Origin: Deferribacteraceae bacterium UBA1873
GTDB lineage: Bacteria; Chrysiogenota; Deferribacteres; Deferribacterales; Flexistipitaceae
DNA: 17,711 nt
Reading direction: 5' to 3'
Assembly (NCBI GenBank): GCA_002338145.1
Contig: DDHP01000003.1
Location: 1 to 17,711, forward strand
Shown here one piece after another: positions 15,933 through 17,711 of this stretch. A program made the position numbers and the translations under genes. How positions within the stretch are numbered: the stretch's first letter is position 1; the number at the start of each line of letters is the position of its first letter. The notes under the pieces were generated by a model. The model was not told where the DNA came from and did not search any database. It saw only the letters and a list, made by a program, of their open reading frames with translations.

Positions 15933-17167
15933 TATATTTTTATAAATCCTGTCAATATTAGTGTGCCAAGTGAATTTTTGGCCATTTGTGTATTATTTCC
16001 AAAAAGCTTTAATATTTGCCCTACATTTCTTTTACCATCACAGAAAGAGAGAATCTTTCTTTCAAGTTCGTTAAACTTGCCCTCTGTTTGGCCTACTGCC
16101 TGGGGGATAAGGTTGTCGTCATAAATAATTTTGTTAATTTCAGCTTTTTCCTTCAAGTAATCATTAAACCCAGACTGTAGATTATCCACACTAATATAAA
16201 CAGAATTCACAACATTTTTATTGTCGAAGGATTCAGTTGTGAAATACCTGGACTCTTCAAGATTTAGTGCTGAATTAATCATATCAAAAATATAATATTC
16301 AAATGTGCTTTGTATCTGAGCATCACTTATATTCATAGTTTTAAGCTGTTCGTATATTTCTAAAAATGTTTCAGATTTAAAAAGAGATATACCTGTAACA
16401 TGCTGAAAAATTTCAGAGACCTGTTCTACACCGGACTTGCTACATTTTGTAAAAAATAATTTTCCTTCTTTGAAGCTAAAACTGAATATTTTCTCAAAAT
16501 TAAAGACATTCAGAACCCCCTCCCCGCTTTTCATAACATTTATCAAATCTTCCAATTCAGGGTGTTCTCCTTTTACTTCAGCTCTTTGGTATTCTGTTTC
16601 GAGTTGAATCATTTTTTGAATTATCTTCCTCAGATGGGGTTGGAGTGATTTTATAATCTTCGATTCCAAATCCGGTGTTTCTCCTGTTAAGATAGGAAGT
16701 TCTGACTCTTTTTCAACGCTCTCCTTTATTACAGCTTTTTCCTCTATTTTTGCTTCAGGAATAAAAGATTCTTCTTCCAAAACGGCTGAAACCTGTTCAT
16801 CTTTTGCTCCGAGCATTTCTTCCATTTTTTCTATTATTTCGTCAGGCTGAAAAGGTTTTGGGATATAGTCGATGTTTGCAAACTTGGCAATAAATTTTTC
16901 ACCTACATCTTCTGCTTTGGAAGTTATAAGCAAAATAGGAATATCGAGCTTCAATTCATTTCTGACTATTTTACAAAAATGAAAACCGTTGAGTTTAGGC
17001 ATTATAAAATCCAGAAGAATAATATCGGGGTTGTAATTTTTTACAAGCTCGAGTCCTTCTTCCCCATTATCGGAAAGCTTCAGGTCGTATTCATTATCAT
17101 CAAATATCATTTTAAAAAGTCTGTGCATTGTCTCGCTATCGTCGATAGCTAAGATTCTTGTCGGCAT
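15932..17167 (-). CDS. PatA/PilG-like response regulator (receiver plus DUF4388-like output)
   Basis: Residues 1-118 of this 411-residue protein are a receiver domain with Asp9-Asp10, phospho-acceptor Asp53, Thr82 and Lys104. A Glu/Lys-rich linker (about 120-165) follows. Residues about 203-411 look like the PatA/DUF4388 output: SGEGVLNVFNFEKIFSFSF then EGKLFF fits the domain's opening strands, and the last 50 residues (ERKILSFCDGKRNVGQILKLFG to the end) fit its closing winged-helix-like segment. PatA-type regulators head pilG-pilH-pilI-pilJ clusters in cyanobacteria and are tied to pilus motility; this gene occupies the same first place. GAGGG stands 5-6 bases before the ATG. The DUF4388 identification is by pattern and is less certain than the receiver. 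Confidence 0.85.
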   Translation of the reverse strand: MPTRILAIDDSETMHRLFKMIFDDNEYDLKLSDNGEEGLELVKNYNPDIILLDFIMPKLNGFHFCKIVRNELKLDIPILLITSKAEDVGEKFIAKFANIDYIPKPFQPDEIIEKMEEMLGAKDEQVSAVLEEESFIPEAKIEEKAVIKESVEKESELPILTGETPDLESKIIKSLQPHLRKIIQKMIQLETEYQRAEVKGEHPELEDLINVMKSGEGVLNVFNFEKIFSFSFKEGKLFFTKCSKSGVEQVSEIFQHVTGISLFKSETFLEIYEQLKTMNISDAQIQSTFEYYIFDMINSALNLEESRYFTTESFDNKNVVNSVYISVDNLQSGFNDYLKEKAEINKIIYDDNLIPQAVGQTEGKFNELERKILSFCDGKRNVGQILKLFGNNTQMAKNSLGTLILTGFIKI

Positions 17168-17191
17168 ATCCGCCCTCTTATTACAAATTTG

Positions 17192-17212
17192 CTATATTTT
17201 AATAAAATATAG
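17192..17212. repeat. perfect inverted repeat in the leader of the chemosensory operon
   Basis: CTATATTTT (17192-17200) and AAAATATAG (17204-17212) are perfect reverse complements around AAT. The repeat lies between the predicted transcription start and the ribosome site of the PatA-like gene. It could be an operator for a dimeric regulator or form an A/U hairpin in the leader. It is all A/T except the outer pair, so chance is possible. Confidence 0.5.
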
Positions 17213-17226
17213 TTGTATTTTACAAC
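17212..17226. repeat. second inverted repeat abutting the first
   Basis: GTTGTA (17212-17217) and TACAAC (17221-17226) are perfect reverse complements around TTT, sharing one base with the neighbouring repeat. It falls at the predicted transcription start next to the -10 box, a position where a bound repressor would block initiation. Confidence 0.45.
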
Positions 17227-17227
17227 A

Positions 17228-17254
17228 ATTATAGCATAGATATAAATATTTCAA
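17228..17254 (-). promoter_or_regulatory. promoter of the nine-gene chemosensory-purine operon
   Basis: On the minus strand TATAAT (17228-17233) is a perfect -10 box, with TTGAAA (17249-17254, five of six consensus bases) 15 bases upstream, a shorter spacer than ideal. Start of transcription near 17221 would leave a leader of about 53 bases holding the inverted repeats. It is the only sizeable gap on this strand between 17261 and 7093. The surrounding DNA is very A/T-rich, so boxes arise easily by chance. Confidence 0.45.
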
Positions 17255-17261
17255 ATAAAAA

Positions 17262-17711
17262 TCAATTAAACTTTTCAGCAATAAGCTTTTCTACAGAATC
17301 AGGAACGAATTTCCCTACATCTCCGCCTAGCCTGGCAATCTCCCGAATCATACTTGAACTCAGGAAGATATAGCTCATATTGGGCATCAGAAATACTGTT
17401 TCACATTTTTCGTTGAGCTGTCTGTTCATAAGGGCGAGCTGGAGTTCATACTCAAAATCGGAAACAGCTCTTAAACCCCTTAAAAGTACATTTATCCTTT
17501 TCTTCTGCATGAAATTGGCAAGCAGACAGTTAAACGGTTCAACATTTACATTCGGCAGATGTTCTGTAGCACTGATGGTGGAGCTAACACGTTCCTCAAG
17601 TGTAAAAAGAGGATTTTTACCGGGATTCTCTGCTATGGCCACAAGCAGATGATTAAACATCTTTGCGCCGCGCTCAATAATATCAAGATGACCGTTGGTA
17701 AGAGGATCAAA
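17262..17711 (-). CDS. coaD: phosphopantetheine adenylyltransferase, N-terminus outside the window
   Basis: The visible 149 residues start in frame at the window edge with FDPLTNGHLDIIERGAK, whose TNGH is the nucleotidyltransferase ATP-binding motif of CoaD; only about the first nine residues (the usual MxxAIYPGS) are missing. Further support comes from RGLRAVSDFEYELQLALMNR and FLSSSMIREIARLGGDVGKF, both standard for the family. The enzyme joins 4'-phosphopantetheine and ATP to make dephospho-CoA, the penultimate step of coenzyme A synthesis. The 94 bases after its stop show no obvious terminator hairpin with a T-run, so some read-through into the chemosensory operon is possible. Confidence 0.96.
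   Translation of the reverse strand, partial: FDPLTNGHLDIIERGAKMFNHLLVAIAENPGKNPLFTLEERVSSTISATEHLPNVNVEPFNCLLANFMQKKRINVLLRGLRAVSDFEYELQLALMNRQLNEKCETVFLMPNMSYIFLSSSMIREIARLGGDVGKFVPDSVEKLIAEKFN

Noticed and set aside
17165..17261. Rho-independent terminator for coaD in the inverted repeats
   Set aside because: The repeats are nearly pure A/T without a GC-rich stem, and lie next to a promoter; they are poor terminators.
1..17711. CRISPR array, insertion sequence, prophage or integration site
   Set aside because: No regularly spaced direct repeats, transposase, integrase or phage genes were seen; the tRNA end at 1-16 shows no adjacent integrase or duplicated tail inside the window.

Overview
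The window is AT-rich, gene-dense bacterial DNA with no stretch of 300 bases lacking a gene. It holds fifteen complete protein genes, a sixteenth cut by the right edge, and the first 16 bases of a tRNA gene at the left edge. Gene content (CheA-REC hybrid, PatA-type regulator, haem-c chemoreceptor, HD-GYP protein, ClpC) points to a motile, probably anaerobic or microaerophilic Gram-negative bacterium. A low-GC member of Deferribacterota or of the former Deltaproteobacteria would fit; that assignment is an inference from gene content and style, not a sequence match.

Left block (1-3394, minus strand): HD-GYP protein, ACT-domain protein, peptide deformylase and D-2-hydroxyacid dehydrogenase form a tight four-gene operon read leftward. 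A strong promoter for an initiator tRNA gene is embedded in the end of the dehydrogenase and fires out of the window. Centre (3311-7096, plus strand): clpC is divergent from the HD-GYP gene, with promoters that overlap. It overlaps the next gene, which encodes ketopantoate reductase fused to a complete NUDIX hydrolase. This pair runs tail-to-tail into purN, the two stop codons sharing TTAA.

Right block (7093-17261, minus strand): one predicted nine-gene operon whose junctions are all 13 bp or less, many overlapping. In transcription order: PatA/PilG-like regulator, PilH-like CheY, CheW, haem-c double-Cache chemoreceptor, CheA-REC hybrid kinase, a short divergent CheW-like protein, a regulator with a very acidic linker, purM, purN. 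The first five genes match in order and type the core of the Pil-Chp type IV pilus chemosensory systems. No CheR or CheB is present. coaD lies upstream of the operon at the right edge.

How the genes work together (inference): the chemoreceptor would read a periplasmic redox or gas cue through a covalent haem, CheW proteins would couple it to CheA-REC, and the three regulators would carry output to pili, polarity or surface behaviour. The HD-GYP protein adds likely cyclic-di-GMP turnover. Enzymes nearby are housekeeping: purine synthesis (purM, purN), coenzyme A (coaD, PanE domain), protein N-terminal maturation (def, initiator tRNA) and proteolysis (clpC). The most unusual items are the PanE-NUDIX fusion, the haem-c chemoreceptor in a Pil-Chp-like operon, and the purine genes coupled to its tail.
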